A stretch of 64,000 nt of DNA from Rhododendron vialii (lineage: Eukaryota; Streptophyta; Magnoliopsida; Ericales; Ericaceae). The stretch covers positions 8,131,501-8,195,500 of the forward strand of contig NC_080566.1 of assembly GCF_030253575.1 (NCBI RefSeq), written 5' to 3'. Position numbers and translations under genes: made by a program. Below, in pieces: positions 33,714-51,732 of this stretch; position 1 is the first letter of the stretch; every line of letters begins with the position of its first letter. A model generated the notes under the pieces. It did no database searches. It was not told where the DNA came from and saw only the letters and a list, made by a program, of their open reading frames with translations.

Positions 33714-35600
33714 GTTTGACCGTTGAAGTAGAATTTAAAGCTCAAAGGATTAATTTGGTAGTCTGGTAAAAAAAAAATTATGCCCAACTTATACAGTCTC
33801 GTCACCGCTAATTTTTTTTAGTATACATTTCGCCACTGATAGGGTAAAATCCTGGTTCCGTCCTTGAGTGTGGTGGTTGGGTAGTGGCTACTGTTGATCC
33901 GTTTTAGGTTAGGATTAGGTTAGGTATTTGGATGGAACTTGGCTTTTTGGTCTCTGTCCCTTTGTTTTCGGCCCTATTTTAGTGTTTCGGGCCTGTGCCT
34001 TAGGTGTTTTGGACTTTGTCCCTTCAGGTGTTTATCCAACATTTGGTAGGATCCCTTTCTCTTTCTCCCACTAGATGTACCTTTATGAAGTTTCTTAATA
34101 CTATTCCCTCCATCCATTTTTAAATGTCCTAGTTTGACAAACATGCAATTTTAAGAGTCAACTTTTCTTTCTACTTTACACTTTTCCCATCAACTTTTTT
34201 CTTGACTTTACATTTTTCACATCAACTTTTACTTTTACTTTCAAAAATTATCCTCCACTTTATTATTGACTTTTCAAAGTGGACACTTATTTTGGGATGG
34301 CCCAAAATTGAATAATGGACATTTAAATACAGAGGGAGTAATATTTTGCCGTTTAAAAAAAATATGGTCTGGACCACCTTGACCGTCGAAAAAGAAAAGT
34401 AGTAGAATTTAAATTGTGTTTTGATCGATCAAACACTTTTTTTTTTAAACGGTGAATTTTTATTTTTTTCACTGACCTTTGAATGTGACTACAAAGACTA
34501 GAAGGAGCAAAGAATTGTCAAACTTGGAATTGAATTTTGAAAAACTTGGAATTGAGAGGTCTCGTTGATGAGGTTAATTATATTCCAGTCTCAATATATT
34601 CCATTCTCAAACCGTGGAAGTTGGAACCCTGGATTTTCAACAAAGTCAAGTCTTAGTCCAAATTTTGAAATTTCCATTCTCAAACCAATCAGATTTCCAA
34701 GGGTTTAACACAAAAAGAAAAAGAAAAAGGGGGGGCTTGAAATCGAATTTTTAACTCTCCTTTCAAAATTTGAAATCGAATTTTTAACTCTCCTTTCAAA
34801 ATTTGAAAACGAATTTCCAATCTCATTGTTAAACAACCCCGAATCGTCCGAACCAATATTGTCATCCTTCCTCATTTTCTCATGCATGCGACAATATTAA
34901 TTAGGACACTAGTAACCTCCTTATGCGACAAGATTTCCTTTCCATACAACACCGTAGTTACCAGATGATCATAGGATGAAGCCAATAATGGTAATAACAT
35001 GATAGCCTTATCCTCATCATCGAGCTTTACCCCCAGAATCCAGCTAATTGCATGTTCACCATATTAAAGAAATTAAAATGTTTCGAAATTTGTACCTTCT
35101 TTCATCTGCAACCCGTACAGCTATTTCCTGACATATATATAGCTTGTTGGTGAGATTTTTTTCCTCATGTACAATCCGTTTAGCTTCGTCCTTATTGTAT
35201 CAGCCGATCGACTAACGCGTTATGAAGAACCTCGATCATCGCCTAGGTTAATTTAGGCGAATCGATTTGGCAGCTATAAACTATTTTCTTGATCGACTAC
35301 TGTCAAGTACAATTAAGTGGTTCAAGGGCAAAAACTCATTGTTGACTTAAATATTAATGGAGTAAAATTTAATACTGTAATTTTATTATTCTATAGAGGA
35401 ATTAAAGACCGATATACTACTATAATATACTCCATGTAAGGGGGAAAAAATACTCCATATTAATAAGAGGGTGGTTTATGTCGCTGATTTTTTTTATGAA
35501 TACTTCCTTTCATGCATCATGTGACAGGATTTAATACATAGCTAGCGGAGTACTATACTATACATATTTCAAACAAAAAAGTTAAAAGTTTAATTCAACA
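33714..35600. other. Upstream region of copy A; Stowaway-type MITE, tandem repeat, no gene
   Basis: Contains the MITE at 34099-34345 and a 36-bp tandem duplication at about 34738-34807 (gaaatcgaatttttaactct unit). Otherwise AT-rich, with nothing gene-like. Confidence 0.5.
34099..34345. mobile_element. Stowaway-type MITE, ~245 bp
   Basis: Ends attccctccatccatttt and acagagggagtaata are the inverted CTCCCTCYGT-type termini flanked by TA, characteristic of Tc1/mariner-derived Stowaway MITEs. Similar elements lie at 27951-28162, 47590-47829 and 61777-62037. Confidence 0.7.
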
Positions 35601-35604
35601 CACC

Positions 35605-36300
35605 GGGGATATAAAGAACCGGTGATAAATATTTTTTCAATATGGAGGAAGCTAAGCCCACCGAAGGTGGAAATTTTCTCATGGATGGCTCTAAAAGGTA
35701 GGGTGGCTACTCGATCAGTTCTTGCTAGTAGAAATTTGATTCAAGAGGAGCAATTAGCTCTCTGCCCCTTTTGCTCTCGTCAAGAGGAAACTCCTGATCG
35801 ATCGAGCATTTATTTTTACACCGCCAATTATCTTGGAATACTTGGTCCCTGTTAATGGAGTGGTGGCAGATCTTCTGGGTGTGTCCATCTTCTTTGGCAA
35901 ACTTAGCAAGTTGGTGGTTTGGAAACAGGTTTCGAAATTTGGAAAGACACATATATTTTGGAGGAACGATGTTAATTTCAACAACTCGACAAGGACACTT
36001 GGTGAGGTGGGGGACCTGATCAAGACTAGGGTAGCTATGTAGATGAAAGCTAAGTTCGATATAAAGGTATATATACTCTGAGGAGGATTTAAAAAAAAAA
36101 ATTTACATGGAATTCGTAAGCTGAAACTGTAAGTTGATGTTAAGGTGTTGCAGCGTCCAATTTTCGGTTGAATGCTTGTACTTTTTTTTTCCTTCTTTCT
36201 GTTGGTGAGCCTTTTTATGCTCATCGGCATGCCCCATCCTCGATGTGCGTCCTTTCGAATTTTATAAAATGTTTCGATTTGTCGAGAAAAAAAAATCGAA
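35605..36300 (+). mobile_element. LINE (L1-type) 3' end with zf-RVT remnant
   Basis: The frame from 35622 reads IWRKLSPPKVEIFSWMALKG, then RVATRSVLASRNL and LCPFCSRQEETPDRS, the zinc-binding region at the C-terminus of plant L1 reverse transcriptase polyproteins. A second frame from about 35920 continues with WKQVSKFGKTHIFWRNDV and LIKTRVAM. The coding region is interrupted by frameshifts and stops. It is followed by a T-rich LINE-like 3' part (ttggtgagcctttttatgct) and an A-rich end at about 36290. A 5'-truncated, dead copy. Confidence 0.75.
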
Positions 36301-36438
36301 ACGTTTGCCGATCCAAAAAATAAAATGAAATTGAAACGTCTACTATTTCAGATACTGAATACCTTCAAACATGAGAGGATAATTGAAAAATCTTAATAAA
36401 TAGCCCAACGATAGAATGAAGTTCACCCGCTTGAAGTT

Positions 36439-36597
36439 TTTTTTTTTTGATCAGCAAATTTTTTTAATAATTTTTTTTAAAAAAAATTACAAAGATTTAA
36501 CAGATCACGGGCACACTAGCGAACGCCACCCGGGAATCAAAGCCAAAGGAAGGCAATGAGATAACCGAAAACACCACAATGAAAAACAGAACTGAAA
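36439..36597 (-). mobile_element. Short retroposed tail (LINE/SINE type) with ~15-bp TSD
   Basis: A T-rich start (minus-strand poly-A) is followed by about 150 bp (agatcacgggcacactagcg...). The flanks caccc(g/a)cttgaagtt at 36424-36438 and 36598-36612 form a 15-bp duplication with one change. Related tails lie at 21796-21915, 24750-24840, 57484-57780 and 58035-58215. Confidence 0.65.
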
Positions 36598-36612
36598 CAC
36601 CCACTTGAAGTT

Positions 36613-37344
36613 AGAGAGCGTTGATTCGGGAAAAATTGTTATTCTTATATTTGATAGTATGACATAAATCAATGGACGTCATAGGGTATGAGCATGACAT
36701 CCTAACGGCTCGTTGGATGGAGGATTTGATTTTGGATAGATATAAAAGAATGATGGATTTGAGGATGGATATATAATAAGGGCAGATATATAAGAAGGGT
36801 AGACCCACGTCCAAAGAATGGTAGATTTGTAATACAGTGTTTGAATGATTTTTTTGAGAAAAAAAGGATTTGGAGGGTGGATATGATGTGATAAAATGTG
36901 AAATGACTGAATTGCCCCCATTTATTAATTTAATGAACAAATTGAGTTAATTTTATTATAAATTAGAATAAATAGATATTTATCATTACTTGTGGGATAA
37001 AATAAATTCATTTTTTTCTCACAAATGTTTAAACCATATTTTTTATTTAAAAAAATTTATTTAAAAAAAATTAAGATAGCCGAAGTTTTATAATGAATTT
37101 TCTTCCATACAAAAAAAAAATTCTTAACAAATAAAATTCATCCACCTCAGAGATAACAGAAATTCATCCACCACCAATTCAAACCCGTGTTCTCTGAATC
37201 TGCTTCCATTCATCCCCTCCTTTCTTTCTCCTCCCCTATCTCTCTCTGCCCCCAAACCCAATCCAACTCCCAGAAAACGAAAACAAAGAAAATACACACG
37301 CAGAAAACTACCCGACAATAACCCAATTAAATCAATACATTATT
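36613..37344. other. AT-rich intergenic, then leader of the epimerase relic
   Basis: No gene up to about 37130. The stretch 37130-37344 is CT-rich (ctcccctatctctctctgcc) like a plant 5' untranslated region and directly precedes the relic ATG. Confidence 0.4.
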
Positions 37345-37610
37345 ATGCCATCAGAGGAGGAATTGTTCCCATCAACGCCGGGCAAGTTCAAGATCGAGAG
37401 GGCCCAGCGTCGTACCTGAGCTTTGTCGACTCCTGTAGCCGGTACTTCTCTGCCTCGTGGGGCGGCATCCACCGGAAGAAATTAGTGCGCAACTCTGCTC
37501 AGATCAGGCGGCCTCTCTGTGCTCGTCACTGGGGACTTCCTCCTCTTTGAATGGATGAGAGATTTCAAGGGCAAGACAGTGATTCACCTTCCCCATATCA
37601 CCCCGCATAA
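37345..37610 (+). pseudogene. UDP-glucuronate 4-epimerase (GAE) 5' relic
   Basis: ATG 37345 reads MPSEEELFPSTPGKFKIERA, matching the N-terminus of plant GAE type II membrane proteins (PSTPGKFK motif). The transmembrane anchor is missing: the sequence jumps with a frame change to YLSFVDSCSRYFSASWGGIH and RKKLVRNSAQIRRP, the stem region. Another frame gives GGLSVLVTG, the start of the NAD(P)-binding Rossmann motif. No catalytic Tyr-Lys region follows. Intact members convert UDP-GlcA to UDP-GalA for pectin in the Golgi. The internal deletion and frameshifts make this non-functional. Confidence 0.7.
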
Positions 37611-37861
37611 CCAACGACAGGGGTACCCCTGTCGTTACAAATCCACCCGCGGGTGGTTACAAATCTAAAGTCGGCAAATCAGGGGTTAAATCCGAATAGG
37701 GTTTTTGGCTGCCAAAGACTGGAGAAAAGGAGGTGGAGAAGTAAGCAGCCTGCGTCCCAAATCCACCTCGATATTCGGCATTGAAACAGGCTGTAGCAGT
37801 ACACATAATTCAGCTCCTGATCTCGTTAAACTAAGAACGTATTGGAGAGAGAAAATAACAC

Positions 37862-38105
37862 TAAGGCCCCGTTTTGGAACGATAAATAAGTACTTATTTT
37901 TTAAGAAGACAATTTTAAGTTCAAAAATTATATGCTTATGCAAATAATTTTTCTATCACTATGAATCTTATTTGATAGATTTCATTGAGATATTTAATAT
38001 GGTGCAAAAAAATTGAAAAATAATTTTTCATTTACATTATTTTTGAGTTTGAAAATGTGAAATAAGTACTTATTTTTTAAGAAGGTGTTTTGGAACGGGG
38101 CCTAA
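37862..38105. mobile_element. MITE with aggccccgttttggaac ends
   Basis: Inverted termini aaggccccgttttggaacga and gttttggaacggggcctaa, with subterminal aaataagtacttattttt on both sides. Family members lie at 47920-48165, 58625-58860 and 59298-59545. Probably hAT-type. Confidence 0.7.
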
Positions 38106-38519
38106 GTTTTAGTAAATATAAAATAATCAATGTCAAATCAAAATGTTAGGATGAATGATTAGTAACAGCAGTGGCGGCTTTTGAGATGGGCGTTTATAAA
38201 TCTTCACCGCCTGCAGTAATCACAATTATTGTGGGCTGATTTTTGGTTAAGGTATTCAAAATTTTTGGATAGAGTATTCAAGAAAGACTAAATTAAAGCA
38301 AAACTAAAAATATTACATTTATTAATTCTGACAAAAAAATAAAATATTTTTGGGGTGTTCGGGAGGCTATCTTAGCTAAGGGTGGAGCCGCTACTGTGTA
38401 ACAGAAAATCAAAATAGTATTCGGGCCCAGAGGCTGTGGGACAATATTTAAAAGGATTTGAAAAAACGAAACGATCATATTTTTTTGCTTCAACTATTAA
38501 ACTAGAGTGAAAATAAGAT

Positions 38520-38700
38520 TAGTACACACACCCAGGGGTTACTTCGGTGGTTCGGACCAATGCCCAGGCTTTAAGAGTATTCTTTAAGGTCTGAGGTTCA
38601 ATTTGCTACCAGGTGAGTACCCTGAGCAGTAATTGGTGTGACCGCGCTACTTTTCCTTAAAGTTTAGGTTGCGCAGTCAAATAGGTGATGAGTAGCTAGT
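38520..38700 (+). mobile_element. SINE-like (tRNA-related) element
   Basis: The order cccaggggttacttcggtgg, ttcggaccaatgcccagg, then gtctgaggttcaatttgcta resembles the A and B boxes of a tRNA-derived SINE head. The body continues to about 38700. Ends are not fixed. Confidence 0.4.
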
Positions 38701-39250
38701 AGCTAGCTGTCCCTAAATAAGATTAATAGTATTTTAATTGGTGGAAATAAGACCATGTGACTCTTTCTCATATTCTCAATAATTGACATCAATTATGTAC
38801 TTTATTCACTACTAGAATTTATATATGTTCATGTTGGTATGGGAGGTGAAATTAATTAGTACGCCCGTAATTAATTATATACTTATTCTCTAGAATTTAT
38901 GGTCATCATGTTGGTATGAGTCCTATGGGAGACCAACATTAATTAGGACGCATATGAGTAAAGATTGGTTTTAAATCAAATTGAAAAACCATTTCCTTAA
39001 TTTTCAATGCATATGACCGAAGCGTCCGAGAGAAAATCACCTTTCATTTGTTCCGAAGCCTGATTTTGATAATCTTCATGGCCCAAAATGATTGTTTTAG
39101 GTGGGTGTGGGTGTGGGTGTGTTGGTGAACTTGAAAACCAAATATTGATGTTATGATGTACGCGCTTGAAGAGTGCAGTACTATGTCGTGCATGTGAGCA
39201 GATTCTAAAATAATTTTTTTTATATTCCTCTTGGAAGCGTTTCAATTATT
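38690..39250. repeat. Direct repeat, copy 1 (partner at 49725-49882 plus 55065-55360)
   Basis: The first part (agctgtccctaaataagatt to tggtatgggaggtgaaatta) matches 49725-49882. The second part (gcgtccgagagaaaatcacc to ttggaagcgtttcaattat) matches 55065-55360. In the second location the two halves are separated by about 5.2 kb. Confidence 0.85.
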
Positions 39251-39808
39251 CATACACCATGGGATATCCTCATGAAATTGTCTAGTCAATTCATATATAA
39301 TTAAAGTAAAGAGGTACGGGCTCAAGACTGACCCTTGATGCAATCCTACAGTGATTGAAAATTTACTCATTGCCCCTATTGGTGATCTAATGGTAATGAC
39401 GGCACATTCATACGTGTTTCTCATTACCTCAATATACCTTTTGGTCACTCCCTTTCTCTCCAAAATCCACCATATGATGTCTTTAGACACCCTATCATAA
39501 GCCTTTTCTAAGTTTATGAAAACCATATGTAGATCATTCTTTTTTGCTCTATGTTTTTCTACCAATCTCCTTAATAGGTAGATAGCTTCCACGATTAATC
39601 TTCCAAGTATGAACCTAAACTGTTTCTCTGACACTGTAGTCAACATCCTCAAGCGATACTCAATAACTCTTTCCTACAACTTCATCGTATAACTCATCAA
39701 TTTAATACCTCTATAGTTGTTGCAGTTTTGAATATCCCCTTTATTCTTATAGATAGGTATTAAGGTGCTCATTCTCTATTTGTCAGGTATCTTCCTGGTC
39801 ATAATAAT
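39245..39808 (-). mobile_element. LINE reverse transcriptase fragment
   Basis: The minus-strand frame 39652-39245 reads EKQFRFILGRLIVEAIYLLR, VFINLEKAYDRVSKDIIWWI and GLHQGSVLSPYLFTLIIYEL, which are plant non-LTR reverse transcriptase motifs ending just before the expected FADD box. Upstream, IPIYKNKGDIQNCNNYRGIK is readable but interrupted by stops. A dead internal fragment at the junction between the A and B duplication units. Confidence 0.85.
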
Positions 39809-39809
39809 T

Positions 39810-40360
39810 GATTATATCTAGTAATTTATAATATTTTATATGATTTCGAAAATATTGTATTATAGAACTAATCGAGATCTATCAAATAAGATCCATATTC
39901 AATATGAAATTTATTACGGATTTAAAGGTATAGCTAGTTTTTTAGCCGGTTAGAATAAAACGAGGGACAATAAAATTGAGACGGAGTGAGTAATTTTTTG
40001 ATAACCAAAATTAGTAATTTTTTCTCTTTGAATAACCAAAATTAGAGGAGGTCATATACTCTTTTTTCTTTCTCTCTCTCTTCCCATCAGTATCAACAAA
40101 CACACATACTTAGATTTTTTTTTTTTATTCGCAACCCACGTACTTAGATTATTCTCAACTCTCTCTTTCTTTCTACTAAAAATGTGTTTTTCATTTATGG
40201 ATGATTGTGGGACTTCACAGTTAAACTTAGCAACTCCTTAAATGAATAGCCAAAAGATGAGGTGGCAAGTTTTGGTTATCAGAATTTGATTATTCCATGG
40301 AAGGTGACAAATTTTGGTTATCAGAATTTGGTTATTCCATTGGAGATAGCGAACGTTGGT
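39810..40360. mobile_element. Composite MITE (partner at 61777-62455)
   Basis: A Stowaway-like part (39810-39995, tctagtaatttataatattt to gagacggagtgagtaa) is followed by a second MITE (about 40005-40360) ending in tandem units of aattttggttatcagaattt plus ggttattccat. The same pair in the same order lies at 61777-62455. Confidence 0.75.
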
Positions 40361-41267
40361 CTCCAAAATGACTCGACAATAAACACGATGACACCTGTGT
40401 TTGCAGTGGCATTTGTCTGGTTCTTGTCCATATTGCCCGTTTGGTTCACAGTGTTTTTCTTTTTTCTTTAATTTTTTTTTCTAAAGAACAGAAACAACTA
40501 AAGTTGAGAATAAACAAAATCCTTCAATCAAATTATTTATGTAGTATCTGATTTCTCAATTCTCAGGAGTATTCTACTGTAGACAGTGGATTGCACTTTG
40601 TTTGGTTTGTGCATTAATTTTGGGCTCAGCATCTTCTCACTTTGATGAACGTACAAAATTATTTTTCAAAACTCGTCGAGAATATCACTGATAAAAAAAT
40701 CATGTTAGATCGAATACTTACAAATACTTGATCAGAACAAATTTATGTTTCAAAAAAGAGTGAAACCATGATGAGCGCCCTAAGAAAGAAACGCGTAATA
40801 TAATTTACGTTGTCAACCTTCTAAAACGATTATGAACATCAAAGTGAACCCATTATGAGCCCCACAAGGGACAAGATATCCGATGCTAAGAAATTGGATC
40901 CATCTACTTAGTATTATTTAAGCAAATGAACGAAGCCCAGTCTTTAGAATGTTTCCATGTACAAGGGCCTCTGAGACTGAGCTAGTGCACAAGAAATTTC
41001 TATAGGGTAGAACTTTGAAGCTAGAGTGATGGTTGGGACACTTTTGGAAGAAATGATCAGATATTGATATTAATTTGACTAATACACTTTTCAATAGGAT
41101 TGACGTTCTCGACGAGATCTAAAAAGTAAGCAATTCAACTACGAATGTGGCCTATGGGCTTAGAATGGGCCGACATTTGCCTCCAACTGGACCGCCCGGC
41201 CCATAAAGAGGACCCTATGTATGCAAATAAGTACTCAGGATCCCTGACCAGTTAATAGGCTGCGAAA

Positions 41268-47478
<6,211 letters not shown>

Positions 47479-47589
47479 TTTGTTTTTTGTTTTTTGAAGG
47501 TTTGGAAGTTCATGGGTTGGGATTTAAATAATGTAGGGATGAGGGAGAAAGAGTTGACATTTGTAATGGGTGTTCAACCTTTTAACTAA

Positions 47590-47829
47590 TACTCCCACCC
47601 TCCCAAAAAAAAAGTTTGACAAATATTTGAAACTCGTGTTATTTTTTCATCGCTTATATATTTTAATCTATAATGTATTTTATGAGTATGAAAATTTTGT
47701 AGAACTAATCGAGAATTATCAAACAAGATCTATATTGCATAATTTTTGAAATCCACATTGAAAGATATAATGAATTAAAATTGGCACGAATACCAAAAAT
47801 TGACATCCAATTTTGGGACAGAGGGAGTA
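47590..47829. mobile_element. Stowaway-type MITE upstream of copy B
   Basis: Ends tactcccaccctccc and gggacagagggagta with TA flanks, and an AT-rich interior. It lies about 110 bp upstream of the copy B start codon, so it may contribute promoter sequence. Confidence 0.7.
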
Positions 47830-49234
47830 AGCTATTGTCAATATTTTTTGTAAATACTAAATAGGTAGGAGTACATTTTTTCTACTCCGTGTAGAAGGGG
47901 AAAAGTAGACTGGAAAGTTTAACTAGCCTCTTTCCGATTTCCTAAAAAAAAAACTTTTAAAAAATGAAGATAATTTCAAACTCAAAAATTTTGTGTTTAT
48001 CCAAATAGTTTTCCTATAAATATATATCTTGTTTGATAGATTTCATTGAGATCTTTTAAACGGTGCAAAAAAAATTGAAATATTATTTTTTATTTTCATT
48101 ATATTTGAGTTTAAAATTACATTATTTTTGAAAAAGAAGGTTTAGAAAGAAAACGGAACGGTGCCTACCTAACAAAATAAAATGATGGAACCAAATTGTG
48201 CAAGCTGTGAAAATCCCTTTTTAATGGGTTGTCGGTCTTTTATTTTTTTCGGTCAATCGAAAATTTTCAGTCTTTTTATTGGTCATAGTTGAAAGAATTT
48301 TATTAAAATACATCTAAATGTTTTTTTTAATTTTTATAAATGTTGCATTTGTAATAGGAGCAGTGGGGCGTACGTACTATCAGAAAAACTATTTTCTTCG
48401 GGCCCCGTTTTAACTAACAAAAAATATTAAAAATTTAACGTATTTTTACCATTTCGTTTCTACTAACAAAATAGTTTCAGCATTTTACCATCTTATTTCC
48501 ACTAACAAAAAAATTGTCAACAAAAATTGTTTTTGCTACAGTAACTCTACTCATAAATCCATCAACAACTTATTCACCATCAAAAGCACTTACACTTTTT
48601 TCAACCACAAATAAAAATTTACAAATTTTTCATCACCGAAAACACCTCTGACACCAATTCTGATTTTGCATGGGAAGACATCGGAATGATGATTAAAACC
48701 CCATAGTTCATGCCGAGTTGAATGCGTCCAGTACCGGTACGTGCTGCGATACACAATTATTCGGATCGATGACTACACAATACTTTTACTTCTATTCTAG
48801 AGGAATTAAATATCGATGGATGAAACTAGGATTTTACCGTAGCAGTGTCAAAATGTATATTAAAAAAATAAAAAGATGAATTACAATATTAATAGTCATC
48901 GACTCTTCAAAAAGATTAAAATAACATAACAAAAACTATATATAGTAAATGATATTTTTCATTTGCACAATGAGTACGAAAAAAGAGTAACTTTAATTTT
49001 TTAGGTTAAGTTGTTTTAGGGTTAAAGTATGGAGTTTTTTTTCCCCTTAATTATACCTCATCCTTTATATTGTATTTGTCATTTCCCCTTAGTTTTTTTA
49101 GGACTAGTATATAACAAAAAATAAAGAAAAAAAATCTAATGGTGGCGAGACTAAATATGTTGATGATAATTTTTTTATACATTTAATAATTACAATTCCG
49201 AAAATTCTTATTGTGGCGGCCACCGCCACTAGAT
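47830..49234. other. Intergenic, MITE remnants
   Basis: Includes the MITE at about 47920-48165 (family of 37862-38105) and degenerate gccaccgccac-type repeat sequence near 48830-49225. No gene is seen. Confidence 0.5.
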
Positions 49235-49505
49235 TGTGACACCCCGCTTTCCGGTGGCCAGCGGTACTGCAGGAGGGCAGGCTCTGTCCGGACGGGAGGG
49301 GGCAAGTCAGGGTTTATAAAAAAAGATCCCTTCTACTTGTACAAGGCCTTTTAAAGCCGTGAGGGCGGGCCAAAGCGCATAAGAACTTCACAGTTAAGCG
49401 TGTTCATCTTGGAGTAGTCCAGGGACAAGTGACCTACTGGGAAGTCTATGGGCTTTGGGCGTTCAAAGCGGACAATATTGTACAAAGATGGAGCAGGTCG
49501 TTACA
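49235..49505 (+). mobile_element. Cassandra-like TRIM LTR with 5S rRNA-derived segment (solo LTR candidate)
   Basis: Begins TGTGACACCCCG and ends GTCGTTACA (TG...CA borders, about 271 bp). The centre holds a stretch that aligns with the 3' two-thirds of plant 5S rRNA: agaacttcacagttaagcgt (A-box region), ggagtagtccaggg, and aagtgacctactgggaagtc (C-box region). 5S-like sequence inside the LTR is the hallmark of Cassandra terminal-repeat retrotransposons in miniature. No second LTR or internal region was recognised, so it looks like a fossil solo LTR, broken as an element. Confidence 0.6.
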
Positions 49506-50912
49506 AGACCCATCTGGTTTCATCCTGGCCTATAATATAGAGTTGAGTTTTGTCCATCTTTACTTAAGAGGGTGAACATTATCCTCCTTCTTATTGGTTG
49601 AAATGGTATGGATACCACCACAAAGTGATGTCTTACTTACCAAAAAATGTGTTGCACAAAGTGATGTCTTACTTACCAAAAAATGTATTGCATGGTAAGC
49701 ATGACATCACTTTGTGAAGATTAATAGCTGGTAGCTGTCCCTAAATAAGATTAATAGTTTTTTAATTGGTAGGAAATAAGACCATGTGACTCTTTCTCAT
49801 ACTCTCAATAATTGACATCAATTATATACTCTACTAAAATTAATGTTCATGTTGGTATGGGAGGTCAAAATTAATTAGTAATTCAACGGTTTTATCACCA
49901 AATGTTATGGATTCATAATTATAATTTTTTGATAGCTAGGGAGTATTAAAAACTCGACAAAGGGTGCATCGAGTGGGGGAAAAATAATCATTCTGGGCAA
50001 AATAATAGATAAGGTAGGGTACAGTATGGATTAGATTCAAAATTGATGTAATGTAGTTAAGGGACAGAGCCGGAGTTTGAATTCGAATGTGACAAAATTA
50101 GAAGAAATCAACCCCTAATATAAGGTACATATGATATAAGGTTCATCATCAAAAAAGGAAATTGATTTTGCCACTCCTCTTTTTGTTAATGTCACTCCCA
50201 TTCTCTCACAAAATAAATCATCTAATCAAGACATAATGGGAAGTGGCAAAATCACTCCCCTCGAAAAAAGGACACATATTCTAAGGTTAATGATCATCTA
50301 ATACCCATAGATTAATCTATATAATAAAACAGAGCTGTGTTTGAATCCAAAAGACAACCAACGCTCCAGATTTATCCCCTCCTTCCACATAAATCTACGC
50401 CCTCCATTCTACAAAATGGCATGCCCGTAAATATTTAACATTTTTTGGGCATTCCCAAACACACATTCCTGTGCCTAATTTGGAAATCTAATTTCGAAAC
50501 CTCCGTTCTTATTAATACTCGGTATTATGGAAACAATTATTTGGTCATCAAATGAAAGCATGGGAATGAAACAATTATAGGTCACAATTGATTGGTTGAT
50601 TGATTTCGGTCATCAGCTAAGGAAACAATTATCGTAAAGGAAACAGATTGATTTCAACATGAATAATTATATCATTTAAACCCTTAAAATAAAAAATCTT
50701 AATTTCAAACTAATTTTGTTTCCTTATTTCCCTAATCGTATAGGACTTTATTTTGAAACCCCACCAGATCCCAATTCCTTCAATCACTATCACTAATCAG
50801 TTTCATTCCCTAATCTTAATATGACTCTTAATCTAAATTCCGTGATTTCCAATTTAATAGCATGATTTACATTTCCCAAAAATATCTTCCCAAATATACG
50901 AGTTCCTTCTTC

Positions 50913-50947
<35 letters not shown>

Positions 50948-51306
50948 TCTCTCTCTCTCTCTCTCTTGAAAAATGAAGAGTTGGCCTTCGGAAAAGCATC
51001 CACAAATCCTCCGTAGGGTTTTATCCCCTTCAAACCACGTTTAGGAACTGTCCATTGCAACTCCAAGAGATCTCCAACTGTAACTCCAAATTTTTCATTA
51101 GCATTTGTCTTCAACAACCATTAGCAGTGAAACCCAATCCAGATGTATATACCGAAAACTTATCTTTGAACAAGGTATGTGATATATGTTTAGGTTTATG
51201 TTATGTAATCACTATTATAGTGCACTGCATTTTATTGATATAGTTTCTCTTTGTCGCCAACTAATTAAACATTATGTTTTTCATAGCAAGGCCCTGTATA
51301 ATGGAT
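49506..51306. other. Intergenic; duplicated hairpin and (CT)n tract
   Basis: At 49619-49718 a 31-bp unit (cacaaagtgatgtcttactt plus accaaaaaatg) is repeated and then followed by its inverse gcatgacatcactttgtg. 49725-49882 is half of the direct repeat with 38690. A (CT)n tract lies at 50918-50966. A minus-strand frame near 51115-51005 reads FGVTVGDLLELQWTVPKRG and looks protein-like, but no family was recognised. Confidence 0.4.
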
Positions 51307-51314
51307 GCTATATG

Positions 51315-51724
51315 TAGGGCTGCAAACGATCCGAGCCGCTCGCGAGCCGCTCGGAGCTCGGCTTGATAACGGCTCGACTCGGCTCGGTTCGAGACAAAAA
51401 CGAACGAGCTCGAGCTCGAGTCCTGGGCTCGTTTCATAAACGAGCCGAGCTCGAGCTAGTCGAAACTCGGCTCGAATTGGCTCGCGAGCTCGATTATATT
51501 ATATATTTTTATATATTTTTTTTACATATTTATATTTATTTATATATATATTTATATATATATTTGTTTCATAAACGAGCCGAGCTTGAGCTCCGTAAAT
51601 ACATCTCGAGCTCGAGTTCTGCAGCTCGTCACGAGCTCGAGCCGAGCTCGAGCCAACTAAATTTTTGGCGAGCCGGGCTCGAACACTCTAAAACTCGGCT
51701 CGGCTCGGCTCGTTTGCAGCCCTA
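51315..51724. mobile_element. hAT-type MITE (410 bp) with 8-bp TSD and CG-rich gctcg motifs
   Basis: Ends tagggctgcaaacgatccga and ctcgtttgcagcccta are inverted repeats. The interior is full of gagctcgagc/cgagccgagc palindromic motifs around an AT-rich centre. The perfect 8-bp duplication GCTATATG lies at 51307-51314 and 51725-51732. Widespread non-autonomous type in eudicots. Confidence 0.85.
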
Positions 51725-51732
51725 GCTATATG

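Noticed and set aside
49300-49480. 5S rRNA gene
   Set aside because: Only the 3' two-thirds is present and diverged, set inside TG...CA borders; better explained as a Cassandra-like LTR.
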